This document shows, piece after piece, positions 8,513-17,817 of a stretch of 64,000 bases of DNA. The stretch's first letter is position 1. Every line of letters begins with the position of its first letter. Made by a program: the position numbers and the translations under genes. Origin of the DNA: Cytobacillus firmus (GTDB lineage: Bacteria; Bacillota; Bacilli; Bacillales; Cytobacillaceae); NCBI RefSeq assembly GCF_023657595.1, contig NZ_CP098323.1:1512001-1576000 (forward strand), read 5' to 3'. The notes beneath the pieces are model-generated. The model saw only the letters and a list, made by a program, of their open reading frames with translations. It was not told where the DNA came from and searched no databases.

Positions 8513-10336
8513 GTGGTCATTATGAATCAGGAAATCAGGAAACTCTATGCCAGGATTGAGACTTTGGAAAAGGAAAATAATATATTGGCTAATGGCAATT
8601 CATCTGGATTGGATCTATTCTCTCACTCAAATGATGGAATTTTAATTTTTGACAGCGAGGAGACAATAGTTGATGTCAATCCATCATTTGCTGAGAGTAT
8701 AAAGATGGATAAACAGCAGCTGATAGGCAGGAGCCTGTGTGAAATCGTGCCGGAAAATAAGCATTTCAAGCTTGAAAAGCAAAAGGAGCTATTGAAAAAG
8801 AATAATAGTGTCAGGGGCATCCTTCCAGTATATAGCGACAGTAGTATTATAGAGTTTGATTTTGCTACCAGCACTCTTAATGAGAGCGGTCTTTATATGT
8901 GTATATTAAGAGATGTCACGAGTAAGCGGCGCCTTGAACGGAAAGTGAAAAAGAATGAAGAGCTGTATGCGGACCTATTTATAGAAGCTCTGGATGGCAT
9001 CATTTTTTGGTGTAGTAATGGTGAAATCATCGATGCTAATGAGGCTGCTTGCCGAATTTTTGAATGTACACATGATGAGCTGATCAAAAGACAGGTAAAA
9101 GATTTTGTTTATGAAAAATCGGAAAGATACAGAAATATTGTTAAAGAGATGTTCATTAAAGGATCAATAAGGGATGAGCTTGTTTTTCTAATGCCAAACG
9201 GACAGTTTAAATCTTTGGAATTTACAGTGAAATTGAACTCTGTTGAAGGCTACCATATGACAATCTTCAGAAATGTCAGTGAGCGTCACGCCATGGAAAA
9301 AAGCTTAAGGGAAAGCGAGCAAAAGTTTCGGATGATATTTGAAGGGGCTCTTGAAGGTATTCTTCTCTGGAACGATCAATTTCAAATAGTCGATATTAAT
9401 CAATCAGGCCAGAGAATGCTGCAGATGTCAAAAGAAGATCTTGTAGGGATATCACTTCATAGTATTTTGAATGACTGCAATATAACTGATGATGAGTTAA
9501 AAGAGCAGATAAGAAGCATACACTCAGATGGGCAATCAGACGGGAACCTTTCCATTACTCTAAAATCAGGCAGAAAGAAATTCTTCGAGTTTTCCAACAA
9601 GCTGAATATTTTTTCTAATATCAGTATGACGACATTTAAAGATATAACTGAGAAGCTGGAAATGGAAGAACAGCTTCGGAAATCAGATACCTTAAATGTC
9701 ATTGGAGAATTGGCAGCGGGGATTGCACATGAGATCAGAAATCCGATGACGGCCCTTAAAGGCTTCATACAGCTTTTGGAGGGCAGTGTAAAAGAAGATT
9801 ATACGATGTATTTCAATGTGATAACCACAGAGCTCAGCAGGATAGATTCAATTATTAATGAATTTCTTATTCTTGCAAAGCCTCAAGCTGTCAAATTTGT
9901 AGAAAAAGACATTTCACAAATAATGAAAGAAACAGTCGATCTCCTTAGTGCCCAAGCCGTGCTGCACAATGTTCAATTCAGAACTTATTATGAACAGAAT
10001 TTGCCCAGGGTTTTCTGTGAAACCAATCAAATGAAAAAGGTTTTTATCAATATAATAAAAAATGCAATTGAAGTCATGCCTAAGGGTGGATATATTACAG
10101 TATCCATTCAAAAAGAATCGGACCAAAGAGTTCACATATCCATAGGGGATGAAGGAACTGGAATTCCTGCACATAAAATAAAAAAGCTGGGTGAGCCTTT
10201 CTATACTACAAAGGAAAGAGGTACTGGACTTGGCTTAATGGTTACATATAAAATTATAGAAGAACACAAGGGAACAATTGAAGTGGAAAGCAAATTGGGT
10301 CAAGGAACTGTTTTTCACATTTATTTGCCCATATAA
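8513..10336 (+). CDS. kinE: KinE-like sporulation sensor histidine kinase with three PAS domains
   Basis: A 607-residue soluble kinase. Three PAS domains (about 20-130, 150-260 and 275-385) precede a HisKA dimerisation domain whose phosphorylated histidine lies in GIAHEIRNPMT. The HATPase domain has the N box IKNAIE, G1 GDEGTGIP and G2 GTGLGLMV. Kinases with this HisKA signature phosphorylate Spo0F in the sporulation phosphorelay, and the position just before ogt matches B. subtilis kinE. I start it at GTG 8513 (AGGAGG seven bases upstream) rather than the longer open frame from 8486. No membrane segment is present, so it should sense a cytoplasmic signal. Confidence 0.85.
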   Translation: MVIMNQEIRKLYARIETLEKENNILANGNSSGLDLFSHSNDGILIFDSEETIVDVNPSFAESIKMDKQQLIGRSLCEIVPENKHFKLEKQKELLKKNNSVRGILPVYSDSSIIEFDFATSTLNESGLYMCILRDVTSKRRLERKVKKNEELYADLFIEALDGIIFWCSNGEIIDANEAACRIFECTHDELIKRQVKDFVYEKSERYRNIVKEMFIKGSIRDELVFLMPNGQFKSLEFTVKLNSVEGYHMTIFRNVSERHAMEKSLRESEQKFRMIFEGALEGILLWNDQFQIVDINQSGQRMLQMSKEDLVGISLHSILNDCNITDDELKEQIRSIHSDGQSDGNLSITLKSGRKKFFEFSNKLNIFSNISMTTFKDITEKLEMEEQLRKSDTLNVIGELAAGIAHEIRNPMTALKGFIQLLEGSVKEDYTMYFNVITTELSRIDSIINEFLILAKPQAVKFVEKDISQIMKETVDLLSAQAVLHNVQFRTYYEQNLPRVFCETNQMKKVFINIIKNAIEVMPKGGYITVSIQKESDQRVHISIGDEGTGIPAHKIKKLGEPFYTTKERGTGLGLMVTYKIIEEHKGTIEVESKLGQGTVFHIYLPI

Positions 10337-10352
10337 TAAAGGCGGGAATGAA

Positions 10353-10853
10353 ATGGCAGGCAGAGTGTATTCTAAAAAATTGACACCGGCTGGAGACATT
10401 TACATCGTAGCAGAAAATGGAATCCTTTTGGCTTTATACATGGGGGAAGCTGATTTTCTGGAAGGGGAAGAGGTCTCATCATTGCAATTTAATCCCTCTG
10501 ACACTTTGTTAAAAAAGTGTGCTCTCCAGCTTGAGGAATACTTTGACGGATATAGGAAAGAGTTTGATATCCCTATAGAGCCTCATGGCACTGAATTTCA
10601 AAAAACAGTATGGAAAGAGCTTTGCCTCATCCCATTTGGCGAGACAAGAAGCTATCAGGACATTGCTGTTAAAATAGGGAAAGACAAAGCTGTGCGGGCC
10701 ATTGGACAGGCAAATAAGGCCAATCGCCTTCCAATCATTATTCCTTGCCATCGTGTTATCGGCAAAAATAAATCTCTAACCGGGTATGCAGGAAGCAGGA
10801 CAGAAATTAAAGAAATATTATTATCCCTTGAAGGGGCTAATTATGCAAAATAG
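10353..10853 (+). CDS. ogt: methylated-DNA--protein-cysteine methyltransferase
   Basis: A 166-residue protein with the family's active-site motif IPCHRVIG, whose cysteine accepts the alkyl group from O6-methylguanine in a suicide reaction, and the upstream helix-turn-helix region (RAIGQANKANRLP). The start is ATG 10353 after AAAGGCGGG, only 16 bp beyond the kinE stop; the longer frame from 10278 overlaps kinE and has no site. It probably shares the kinE transcript and is closed by the hairpin at 10861. The length is normal for Ogt/YbaZ-size single-domain enzymes. Confidence 0.93.
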   Translation: MAGRVYSKKLTPAGDIYIVAENGILLALYMGEADFLEGEEVSSLQFNPSDTLLKKCALQLEEYFDGYRKEFDIPIEPHGTEFQKTVWKELCLIPFGETRSYQDIAVKIGKDKAVRAIGQANKANRLPIIIPCHRVIGKNKSLTGYAGSRTEIKEILLSLEGANYAK

Positions 10854-10858
10854 TTGTC

Positions 10859-10887
10859 AAAATCACCCCTTACGGTGATTTTTTTGT
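10859..10887 (+). terminator. terminator after ogt
   Basis: AATCACC/GGTGATT (10861-10867 with 10874-10880) is followed by a T-run. Confidence 0.85.
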
Positions 10888-10900
10888 TTTTTAAATTTTG

Positions 10901-10929
10901 TTGACGAGAGGAATATATTCGATTAATAT
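10901..10929 (+). promoter_or_regulatory. sigma-A promoter of the ArsR-type regulator
   Basis: TTGACG (10901-10906), a 17-bp spacer and TATA-like TAATAT (10924-10929) lie 35 bp before the chosen start. Confidence 0.7.
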
Positions 10930-10964
10930 CTAATTAGATGACAATCGAAATGAGGAACGGTATT

Positions 10965-11546
10965 ATGCAATTAAATCGTTTAGTAGCTTTTTATAAAACT
11001 ATGGGAGACCCCACCAGAATCCGGATTGTTTTTCTCCTTGCCAAAGGGCCGCTGCATGGCCAGGCGATAGCCGGAAAGCTTGGCTTAACACCTCCTACTA
11101 TTACGCATCACCTAAATAAACTGCGGGAAATAAACCTTGTTTATCAAAGGAGAGATAAAAATACTGTTTATTTTTACCTGAATGAATCTGTACTGAAACA
11201 ACAGTCAGGTGTTCTTGAAAAATTGGCAGACAAAGAGGAGGTTAAAAAAATGGAGGAACTAAATTCAGAAAACCAGAAGGTTATTGAAAATTTCTTTACA
11301 CGGGATGGAAAGCTGAAGAACATTCCAGCCCAGAGAAAGAAGAAACTTATGGTTTTTGAGCACTTAATTAAAGGGTTGAAAATGGGCAAAAAATATCAAG
11401 AAAAAGAGCTTAACGAATATATCAAACAGTTTCATGAAGACTATGCTACTATACGCAGAGAATTTATAATCAACCATTATATGTACCGTGAAAATGGAAT
11501 TTACGAGTTAAACCCTCCTGAAATGTGGGCAAAAATAGAAGGGTAA
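10965..11546 (+). CDS. ArsR-type winged-helix regulator with C-terminal DUF2087
   Basis: About 193 residues. The N-terminal half is an ArsR-like helix-turn-helix (MGDPTRIRIVFLLAKGPL to TPPTITHHLNKLREINLV). The C-terminal half (FFTRDGKLKNIPAQRKKK to NHYMYRENGIYEL) resembles DUF2087, which often follows such domains. The cysteines used for metal sensing in ArsR/CadC are absent, so another signal is likely. The start is ATG 10965 with AGGAAC upstream; the open frame begins earlier at 10938 without a site. It is a single gene between ogt and the mtn locus. Its target is unknown. Confidence 0.8.
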   Translation: MQLNRLVAFYKTMGDPTRIRIVFLLAKGPLHGQAIAGKLGLTPPTITHHLNKLREINLVYQRRDKNTVYFYLNESVLKQQSGVLEKLADKEEVKKMEELNSENQKVIENFFTRDGKLKNIPAQRKKKLMVFEHLIKGLKMGKKYQEKELNEYIKQFHEDYATIRREFIINHYMYRENGIYELNPPEMWAKIEG

Positions 11547-11576
11547 GCAGGGGCCCTGACAGGGTCCTCTGCAATG

Positions 11577-12365
11577 TCATCCACGGTAAAAATCCGGTTT
11601 GCGGTCATCAAAAATCGGAATTAAGCTGCGGACTTCCTTCACTTTATCCAGGTCAATTTCAGCATGCAGGATTTCTTCGGTTTCAGAGCCTTCAGCAAGC
11701 ACATCACCCCAAGGATCTATAATCATCGAATGGCCTGCAAAGACATTAGCAGGATCAGAGCCGGAACGGTTGCATGCAATGACATAGCATTGGTTTTCAA
11801 TGGCGCGCGCAATCAAAAGTGTACGCCAATGGGAAAGCCGGGCCAATGGCCATTGTGCTACTACGAATAAAGCTTCTGCCCCTTCCGCTGTATGGGTCCG
11901 TATCCACTCAGGAAAACGGATATCATAACAGATCATTCCTGCAAATTTTCTATTGTCCAGAGAAAATTCTCCTCTGGCTGACCCTCCTTTCAAATAGAGA
12001 TGCTCATTCATAAGCTTAAATAAGTGCAGCTTGCTGTATTCATGTATAAGGTCTCCATTGTTATCTACAATCAGCAGCGTATTGTAAATGCCCTCAGCTG
12101 TTTTCTTTGCAACAGAACCGCCAATCAGATGAACCTTATTTTTTTGAGCGATCTCTTTCAAAAAAGCCAGTGCGAAGGCTGCATCCTGGTCCGCAATTTC
12201 ATCCAATCTGGTCAAATCATAGCCTGTCGTCCAAAGCTCCGGAAGTACCAAAACTTCCGGATTAGACTTGAGCGCTTTATGAATCATGGCTTCAGCCGCT
12301 ATAAAATTCTTCTCAGGTTTTCCAAAGGTAATATCCATTTGTAAACAGGCAACCTTTAATTTCAT
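11577..12365 (-). CDS. mtnU: omega-amidase of methionine salvage (nitrilase superfamily)
   Basis: A 262-residue carbon-nitrogen hydrolase. The Glu-Lys-Cys triad is visible as LPELWTTGYD, YSKLHLF and GMICYDIRFPEW. In methionine salvage, MtnU/RamA hydrolyses 2-oxoglutaramate, the keto acid left when glutamine donates its amino group to 2-keto-4-methylthiobutyrate, which drives the transaminase forward. It is divergent from mtnE, the transaminase gene, with a short shared promoter region, so the assignment is supported by context. No S-box lies in that region. Confidence 0.88.
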   Translation of the reverse strand: MKLKVACLQMDITFGKPEKNFIAAEAMIHKALKSNPEVLVLPELWTTGYDLTRLDEIADQDAAFALAFLKEIAQKNKVHLIGGSVAKKTAEGIYNTLLIVDNNGDLIHEYSKLHLFKLMNEHLYLKGGSARGEFSLDNRKFAGMICYDIRFPEWIRTHTAEGAEALFVVAQWPLARLSHWRTLLIARAIENQCYVIACNRSGSDPANVFAGHSMIIDPWGDVLAEGSETEEILHAEIDLDKVKEVRSLIPIFDDRKPDFYRG

Positions 12366-12509
12366 TTAACTCCCCCGCAATCATCTTTTCCTTATGTTAT
12401 GATTAGTCCGATAGATAGAAATTTTCTAAATTTTACTTTACAACTTATCATTTACGTTATATCATTTGTGACTATATTTTCAATCATTTTTTTTAAGCAG
12501 GTGATCAAT

Positions 12510-13682
12510 TTGATTAATTATCCGCAATCAGAACTATTAAAAGGTCTGCCAAAACAGTTTTTTGCCTCATTGACAGCTAAGGTGGGGAAAAAGCTTGAAC
12601 AGGGTCATGATGTCATCAACCTGGGACAGGGAAATCCTGATCTGCCTACCCCGGAGCATATTGTCAAGCGTCTTCAAAGTGCAGCTGAAAACCCTCAAAA
12701 TCATAAGTATTCTCCTTTTCAGGGTTACCCGTATTTTAAAAAGGCAGCAGCTGACTTTTATAAAAGGGAATATAATGTGGATTTGGACCCCGATACTGAA
12801 ATAGCCATCCTTTTTGGAGGCAAAGCAGGGCTTGTTGAAATTCCTCAATGCCTTTTAAATCCCGGGGACAGCGTATTGGTTCCGGACCCGGGATATCCTG
12901 ATTACTGGTCAGGAGTTGCGCTTGCTAAAGCAAAAATGCTAACAATGCCTCTGAGAGAGGAAAATAACTTCTTGCCTGTTTACAGTGAATTGCCAGCTGA
13001 GAAGCTTAATTCAGCCAAATTAATGTTTCTTAATTATCCAAATAACCCTACTGGAGCAGTGGCAAACATTGATTTTTTTCAAGAAACAGTCGAATTGAGC
13101 CGAAAGCATGGTATCTGCACCGTTCATGACTTTGCATATGGCGGAATTGGATTTGATGGAAAAATACCTGTAAGTTTTCTTCAGGCAGAAGGGGCAAAAG
13201 AGGTCGGAATTGAAATTTATACTCTTTCAAAGACCTTTAATATGGCTGGCTGGAGAGTAGGGTTTGCCGCTGGAAATGCAAGCGTTATTGCAGCACTGAA
13301 CCTGATGCAGGATCATCTTTACGTCAGCTTGTTTGGAGCTGTTCAGGAAGCTGCGGCAGCTGCTCTGTCAGGCTCACAGGATTGTGTAAAAGAGTTGAAT
13401 TCGATCTACGAATCCAGACGAAATACATTCATTTCCGGTCTCAGGGAAATCGGGTGGGATGTACAAGCTCCTCAAGGCTCCTTTTTTGCATGGCTTAAGG
13501 TCCCGGAATCATTTACATCTGAAGAGTTTTCTGAGTATCTCCTGGAAAAAGCGCATATTGCAGTTGCACCAGGCAATGGGTTCGGCCAATTTGGAGAAGG
13601 ATTTGTGAGAGCCGGTTTGCTGACATCTGAAGAAAGACTTAAAGAAGCGGTAAGGCGAATACAAAAATTAGATCTATTTTAA
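12510..13682 (+). CDS. mtnE: methionine-salvage aminotransferase (2-keto-4-methylthiobutyrate/glutamine)
   Basis: A 390-residue fold-type I PLP aminotransferase. It has the family features YPNNPTGA and an SKTFNMAGWR segment with the PLP-binding lysine, and is highly similar along its length to my memory of B. subtilis MtnE (KQFFASLxxKV and LFGGKAGLVExPQCLL). It makes methionine from 2-keto-4-methylthiobutyrate. The open frame extends upstream to 12399 through a very hydrophobic stretch with no family counterpart, so I start at TTG 12510, five bases after CAGGTGA. It lies between divergent mtnU and the S-box-controlled mtnWXBD operon. Confidence 0.9.
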   Translation: MINYPQSELLKGLPKQFFASLTAKVGKKLEQGHDVINLGQGNPDLPTPEHIVKRLQSAAENPQNHKYSPFQGYPYFKKAAADFYKREYNVDLDPDTEIAILFGGKAGLVEIPQCLLNPGDSVLVPDPGYPDYWSGVALAKAKMLTMPLREENNFLPVYSELPAEKLNSAKLMFLNYPNNPTGAVANIDFFQETVELSRKHGICTVHDFAYGGIGFDGKIPVSFLQAEGAKEVGIEIYTLSKTFNMAGWRVGFAAGNASVIAALNLMQDHLYVSLFGAVQEAAAAALSGSQDCVKELNSIYESRRNTFISGLREIGWDVQAPQGSFFAWLKVPESFTSEEFSEYLLEKAHIAVAPGNGFGQFGEGFVRAGLLTSEERLKEAVRRIQKLDLF

Positions 13683-13699
13683 TTTTTTCAAAAATTAAA

Positions 13700-13728
13700 T
13701 TGACAAATGTATTAAGCACTGTCATAAT
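13700..13728 (+). promoter_or_regulatory. sigma-A promoter of the mtnWXBD S-box transcript
   Basis: TTGACA (13700-13705), a 17-bp spacer and CATAAT (13723-13728). Transcription would begin about 13735, just before the riboswitch. Confidence 0.8.
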
Positions 13729-13769
13729 TCTAATTAAATTTCTAAATTAACTGAATAATAGATTTCGTT

Positions 13770-13873
13770 TTCTTATCAAGAGCAGGCGGAGGGACTAGCC
13801 CTATGAAGCCCGGCAACCGACTTAAACTTAAGCACGGTGCTAAATCTTGCAGCTTATAGCTGAAAGATAAGAA
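13770..13873 (+). ncRNA. SAM-I riboswitch (S-box) aptamer
   Basis: P1 is formed by TTCTTATC (13770-13777) with GATAAGAA (13866-13873). Between them lie the S-box core elements: AGAGCAGGCGGAGGGACT, GCCCTATGAAGCCCGGCAACC, and the GCACGGTGCTAAATCTTGCAG part. S-adenosylmethionine binding stabilises P1 and terminates transcription, so the methionine salvage genes are read when SAM is low. Confidence 0.97.
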
Positions 13874-13925
13874 GATGTTAGATTGCTATGCTAACCTCTT
13901 CTTATTTGAAGAGGTTTTTTATTTT
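13869..13925 (+). terminator. S-box terminator with competing antiterminator
   Basis: The terminator stem AACCTCTTC/GAAGAGGTT (13893-13901 with 13908-13916) is followed by a T-run. The alternative antiterminator pairs AGAAGATGTTAG, which overlaps the 3' strand of P1, with CTAACCTCTTCT, leaving one mismatch. Confidence 0.93.
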
Positions 13926-13958
13926 TCTCATTCTTTGATATTGAAAGGAAGAAGATTC

Positions 13959-15191
13959 ATGAGCGAAATTATTGCAGTGTACCTAATACATGATGAAAAA
14001 CATAATCCGGAGAAAAAAGCGGAGGAAATTGCTTTAGGTTTAACGGTGGGATCATGGACCCATCTGCCGGAGCTTGAAAAGCAGCAGCTGGAGAAGCATA
14101 AAGGCAGGGTCGTTTCTGTTGAAACCTTTACAAAAGATGCAGAAAGTAAGGAAACAGCAGCAATTATTAAGATCGCCTATCCTGCTGTAAATTTTAGTCC
14201 GGATTTACCGGCAATATTAACAACAGTCTTTGGGAAACTGTCACTGGACGGAAAGATTAAACTTTTGGATTTACAGTTTTCCAATGAATTAAAAAATTTT
14301 TTCCCCGGACCTCGATTTGGGATTGAAGGGTTAAGGGGAAAATTGAATGTATATGACAGGCCTCTTCTGATGAGCATCTTCAAAGGAGTGCTCGGCAAAG
14401 ATATGGATTTTTTGACTTCACAGCTGCGGGAACAGGCCTTGGGCGGCATAGACCTTGTAAAAGACGATGAAATTTTATTTGAAAACAGCCTTACACCGTC
14501 AGAAGCGCGGATAAAGGAAGGAAAAAAGGTTTTGAGACAGGTTTATGAAGAAACGGGCCATCGGACCTTATATGCTGTAAATTTAACAGGCAGGTCGTTT
14601 GAATTAAGAGATAAGGCAAGAAAGGCATCCAGTCTTGGGGCTGATCTTCTTCTTTTCAATGTATTCTCTTATGGGCTCGATGTATTGCAGGCTTTGAGGG
14701 AAGATGATGAGATTGAACTGCCTATCATGGCACATCCTGCAGTCAGCGGAGCCCTTTCAGCTTCAAGTGTTTATGGGATCTCCTATCCTTTGCTTTTGGG
14801 CAAACTGCTCAGGTATGCAGGGGCAGACTTGTCTCTTTTCCCATCACCTTATGGGTCAGTAGCCCTTGAAAAAACACAGGCATTATCAATTGCGGATAGC
14901 CTGACTGGGATGGATTTTTGCAAAAGAACTTTTCCGGTACCCTCAGCCGGCATCCATCCGGGTTTAGTTCCATTGCTATTCGAAGACTTCGGAACAGACA
15001 GTGTCATCAATGCCGGAGGCGGCGTACACGGGCACCCGGATGGGGCAAGAGGAGGCGGTTTGGCATTCCGCCAGGCGATTGATTTAACTTTAAAGGGAGC
15101 TTCTTTAGCCGATGCTCCATCAGACTTCCCTGAATTAAAAAGAGCGATTGATTTGTGGGGGTACAAAAAGGCGGCTGTACAGAATGGCTAA
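13959..15191 (+). CDS. mtnW: RuBisCO-like 2,3-diketo-5-methylthiopentyl-1-phosphate enolase
   Basis: A 410-residue RuBisCO-like protein (form IV). It has the active-site segment [10 protein letters not shown], whose lysine is carbamylated and binds magnesium with the DDE residues, and later glycine-rich phosphate loops ([17 protein letters not shown]). It enolises 2,3-diketo-5-methylthiopentyl-1-phosphate in methionine salvage and does not fix CO2. The start is ATG 13959, after GAAAGGAAGAAG and downstream of the riboswitch terminator. The upstream part of the open frame lies inside the leader. It is the first gene of mtnWXBD. Confidence 0.95.
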   Translation: MSEIIAVYLIHDEKHNPEKKAEEIALGLTVGSWTHLPELEKQQLEKHKGRVVSVETFTKDAESKETAAIIKIAYPAVNFSPDLPAILTTVFGKLSLDGKIKLLDLQFSNELKNFFPGPRFGIEGLRGKLNVYDRPLLMSIFKGVLGKDMDFLTSQLREQALGGIDLVKDDEILFENSLTPSEARIKEGKKVLRQVYEETGHRTLYAVNLTGRSFELRDKARKASSLGADLLLFNVFSYGLDVLQALREDDEIELPIMAHPAVSGALSASSVYGISYPLLLGKLLRYAGADLSLFPSPYGSVALEKTQALSIADSLTGMDFCKRTFPVPSAGIHPGLVPLLFEDFGTDSVINAGGGVHGHPDGARGGGLAFRQAIDLTLKGASLADAPSDFPELKRAIDLWGYKKAAVQNG

Positions 15192-15846
15192 AATAGCGGT
15201 ATTTTGCGACTTTGATGGAACTATTACAGAAAAAGATAACATCATTAATATTATGGAGCATTTTGCTCCTTCTCCATGGGAGGGGATAAAAAATCAAGTC
15301 CTGCAGCAGGAAATTTCTATTAAAGAGGGAGTAGGAAAGATGTTTTCCCTTCTCCCAAGCAATCTGAAAAGTGATCTTACTGATTTCATCTTAAAAAATG
15401 CAAAGATAAGAGAGGGATTCCAGCCGTTTGTCGATTATCTGGCAGAAAAAGATATACCGCTTTATATAGTGAGCGGGGGAATAGACTTTTTTGTAGCTCC
15501 CGTTTTGGATAAGTATGGACCCTTTGAAGCAGTGTTCTGCAATGGTTCAGATTTTAGCGGGGACACAATAAAAATTTTATGGCCCCATAGCTGTGATGAA
15601 AAATGCGAAAATAGTTGCGGCTGCTGCAAGCCTTCCATTATGAGGAAATTAGAGGATGAGGACACATTTAAAGTGGTAATAGGAGATTCTGTAACTGACC
15701 TTGAGGCTGCAAAACAGGCGGACTTTGTCATAGCAAGAGACCTGCTGCTGGAGAAAAGCAAAGAAATGAACCTTAAACATAATTCTTTTGATACGTTCTA
15801 TGATTGCATTGAAGTCTTAAAAAATTTAAATGAGGTGACAGTATGA
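15184..15846 (+). CDS. mtnX: 2-hydroxy-3-keto-5-methylthiopentenyl-1-phosphate phosphatase
   Basis: A 220-residue HAD-superfamily phosphatase. The nucleophile motif DFDGT follows the start closely, motif II is IVSGG, and motif III is [11 protein letters not shown] cysteine-rich insert ([14 protein letters not shown]) is seen in this family. It dephosphorylates the enol product of MtnW to the acireductone. ATG 15184 overlaps the last 8 bp of mtnW, and the gene overlaps mtnB by 4 bp, indicating translational coupling. Confidence 0.95.
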   Translation: MAKIAVFCDFDGTITEKDNIINIMEHFAPSPWEGIKNQVLQQEISIKEGVGKMFSLLPSNLKSDLTDFILKNAKIREGFQPFVDYLAEKDIPLYIVSGGIDFFVAPVLDKYGPFEAVFCNGSDFSGDTIKILWPHSCDEKCENSCGCCKPSIMRKLEDEDTFKVVIGDSVTDLEAAKQADFVIARDLLLEKSKEMNLKHNSFDTFYDCIEVLKNLNEVTV

Positions 15847-16478
15847 GCAGACTTGAGGAAAAATGGAATGAGCTTGCAGATATTAAAGCCGAGCTCGCGG
15901 AAAGGGACTGGTTTATGGGAACAAGCGGAAATCTGGCTATTAAAGTAAGTGCAAGCCCGCTTCAATTCCTTGTAACTGCAAGCGGAAAGGATAAGCGGAA
16001 ACGGACTGCAGAAGACTTTCTGCTGGTGGATGAATTTGGCCGGCCGGTGGGCGAAACCGATTTAAAGCCATCCGCTGAAACACTTCTGCATACGGAAATA
16101 TACAGAAGAACAGAAGCTGAATGCAGTCTCCATGTACATACAATTGATAATAACGTCATCTCAGAAATTTATGGCGACCAGGAGGCAGTAACCTTTAAAG
16201 GACAAGAGCTCATTAAAGCATTTGATAAATGGGAAGAGGATGCTGTCCTTAGGATTCCGATTATTCCTAATTATGCGCATATTCCTGCGCTGGCAAAGTG
16301 TTTTTCTTCCCATGTACATGAAGATTCAGGTGCAATTTTAATTAGAAACCACGGAATTACAGTATGGGGCAAAACCTCTTTTGAGGCTAAAAAGATCCTG
16401 GAGGCTTCAGAATTTCTGTTCCGATATCAGCTAAAGCTTCTGGAACATAGAGCCAAACAATTATCAAAAGTAGTGTAA
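15843..16478 (+). CDS. mtnB: methylthioribulose-1-phosphate dehydratase
   Basis: A 211-residue class II aldolase-fold protein with the zinc-binding HVHT motif near the middle and a later NHG. MtnB dehydrates 5-methylthioribulose-1-phosphate to the 2,3-diketo intermediate used by MtnW. The ATG overlaps the mtnX stop (ATGA), consistent with one polycistronic transcript under S-box control. The gap to mtnD is 54 bp. Confidence 0.95.
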   Translation: MSRLEEKWNELADIKAELAERDWFMGTSGNLAIKVSASPLQFLVTASGKDKRKRTAEDFLLVDEFGRPVGETDLKPSAETLLHTEIYRRTEAECSLHVHTIDNNVISEIYGDQEAVTFKGQELIKAFDKWEEDAVLRIPIIPNYAHIPALAKCFSSHVHEDSGAILIRNHGITVWGKTSFEAKKILEASEFLFRYQLKLLEHRAKQLSKVV

Positions 16479-16532
16479 TTCAATAGTTCAAAATAATGCA
16501 GAAAAAAATTTTAATAGAGAGGGTTGATCAGT

Positions 16533-17066
16533 TTGGCATATATCGTATTTCAAAATTCAAAAAAAGAAATCAGGAATCAGGAAGAAGTTGCTTCTTTTCT
16601 GGAAAAACAGGAGGTTATTTATGAGCAATGGTCAATAGATAAATTGCCTGAAAGCCTCCGGGAGAGATATTTGCTTTCCAATGATGAAAAACAAGAAATC
16701 CTGGATACGTTTGCTGCAGAAATTAAGGATATTTCAGAAAGAAGAGGATACAGGGCACAGGATGTCATTTCCCTTTCAGACAATACGCCGAATTTGGAAC
16801 AGCTTCTTCAAAATTTCCAGCGGGAACACCATCATACAGACGATGAGGTGAGATTTATAGTCAGCGGCAACGGGGTTTTTATTATACAAGGAAAAGATGG
16901 GGAATTTTTTGAGGTTTTCCTGAATCCCGGCGATTTAATATCCGTTCCTGAAAACATTCGTCATTATTTTACTCTGCAGGATGACAGAAAGGTAGTAGCC
17001 ATCCGAATCTTTGTATCTGCAGAAGGATGGGTGCCAATTTATGAAGAAAAGGAAGTTCATCAATAA
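16533..17066 (+). CDS. mtnD: acireductone dioxygenase
   Basis: A 177-residue cupin. The metal ligands lie in HHHTDDEVRF (HxH and E) and in the later IRHYF histidine. The enzyme cleaves acireductone with oxygen to 2-keto-4-methylthiobutyrate (iron form), the substrate of MtnE. The start is TTG 16533, nine bases after AGAGAGGG; the in-frame TTG at 16524 abuts the site. It is the last gene of the mtnWXBD operon and is followed by a terminator. mtnK and mtnA are not in this window. Confidence 0.94.
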   Translation: MAYIVFQNSKKEIRNQEEVASFLEKQEVIYEQWSIDKLPESLRERYLLSNDEKQEILDTFAAEIKDISERRGYRAQDVISLSDNTPNLEQLLQNFQREHHHTDDEVRFIVSGNGVFIIQGKDGEFFEVFLNPGDLISVPENIRHYFTLQDDRKVVAIRIFVSAEGWVPIYEEKEVHQ

Positions 17067-17073
17067 TCTGTTG

Positions 17074-17105
17074 ACCCATTGCTCCGGCATTGGGTTTTTT
17101 ATTTT
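17074..17105 (+). terminator. terminator after mtnD
   Basis: ACCCA-t-TGC/GCA-t-TGGGT followed by TTTTTATTTTT. Confidence 0.85.
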
Positions 17106-17186
17106 TCCGCTATAATAAATGGATTTTTTTTACATCAGGTTTTTTATCAAATACTGTTGGTTTAAGTAGTTTTAATTAGCAGAAGG

Positions 17187-17193
17187 TGTCGAA
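17187..17193 (+). promoter_or_regulatory. possible Spo0A box upstream of spo0E
   Basis: TGTCGAA is an exact match to the 0A-box consensus; a one-mismatch copy (TGTCGAT) follows at about 17220. Position and gene context make regulation plausible, but a single 7-mer is weak evidence. Confidence 0.3.
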
Positions 17194-17353
17194 AGCCAAT
17201 AGGGCTGATATGAGATTATTGTCGATTAAAATTAATTGGGAAAAAGATTGTCTAATATTGCGAATCTATTTACATTTATAGAAATTCTTGTAATAATGCT
17301 TCAAGTAGACACATTTATATCGGATAAAAGGGATAGGATTAGGAGGAAGAAAG

Positions 17354-17587
17354 TTGCGCAATAAAAGAATACAGCTGCTGACTGAAATCCAGCAAAAAAG
17401 GGAAAAAATGATAGAAACGGCTAGAAAAAACGGAATGGCTAGCCAGGAAACGGTTCGCTGCAGCCAGGAACTCGATCAATTGATTTTTGAATATCAATGC
17501 TTTATTAAACGGGAGAAGGAACAAAAGAAAAGTATGAGAGTTTCATTTAGGGAAATGATTCTATCATGGAAGAAAGCAGTTGTATAA
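17354..17587 (+). CDS. spo0E: Spo0E-like aspartyl-phosphate phosphatase
   Basis: A 77-residue helical protein with the Spo0E-family signature SQELDQLIFEY. These small proteins dephosphorylate Spo0A~P and so hold back sporulation. TTG 17354 follows TTAGGAGGAAG. The gene lies between mtnD and the fixABCX operon and is followed by its own terminator. A Spo0E family member is expected in this neighbourhood in B. subtilis. With kinE and kinD nearby, it places opposing inputs to the phosphorelay in the same 20 kb. Confidence 0.85.
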   Translation: MRNKRIQLLTEIQQKREKMIETARKNGMASQETVRCSQELDQLIFEYQCFIKREKEQKKSMRVSFREMILSWKKAVV

Positions 17588-17636
17588 TTAAAATAACTGA
17601 GTATATTTATTGAGCATATATAAAAAGGAAGTCAAA

Positions 17637-17665
17637 AAGGATCCGTGAAGGGTTCTTTTTTTTTC
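17637..17665 (+). terminator. terminator after spo0E
   Basis: AAGGATCC/GGGTTCTT (with G-U pairs) followed by a T-run of eight or more. Confidence 0.75.
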
Positions 17666-17817
17666 AGTCTGCTGCAATTCTAGTAATAAACATATTAATT
17701 CATTAAAGAAGTACTATGCCTCTTTAGAGAATCATATATCGTAATACAAAGCTTTTTTAATTTCTTAAATGCTCAATACTCATACAAGCTTTAAGTTAAG
17801 AGGAGGGAAAGTAAAAA

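Noticed and set aside
11599-12344. Several plus-strand open frames opposite mtnU
   Set aside because: They are antisense shadows of a well-supported nitrilase-family gene.
12399-12509. Hydrophobic N-terminal extension of mtnE
   Set aside because: No family counterpart; the TTG at 12510 has a proper site and matches the known N-terminus.
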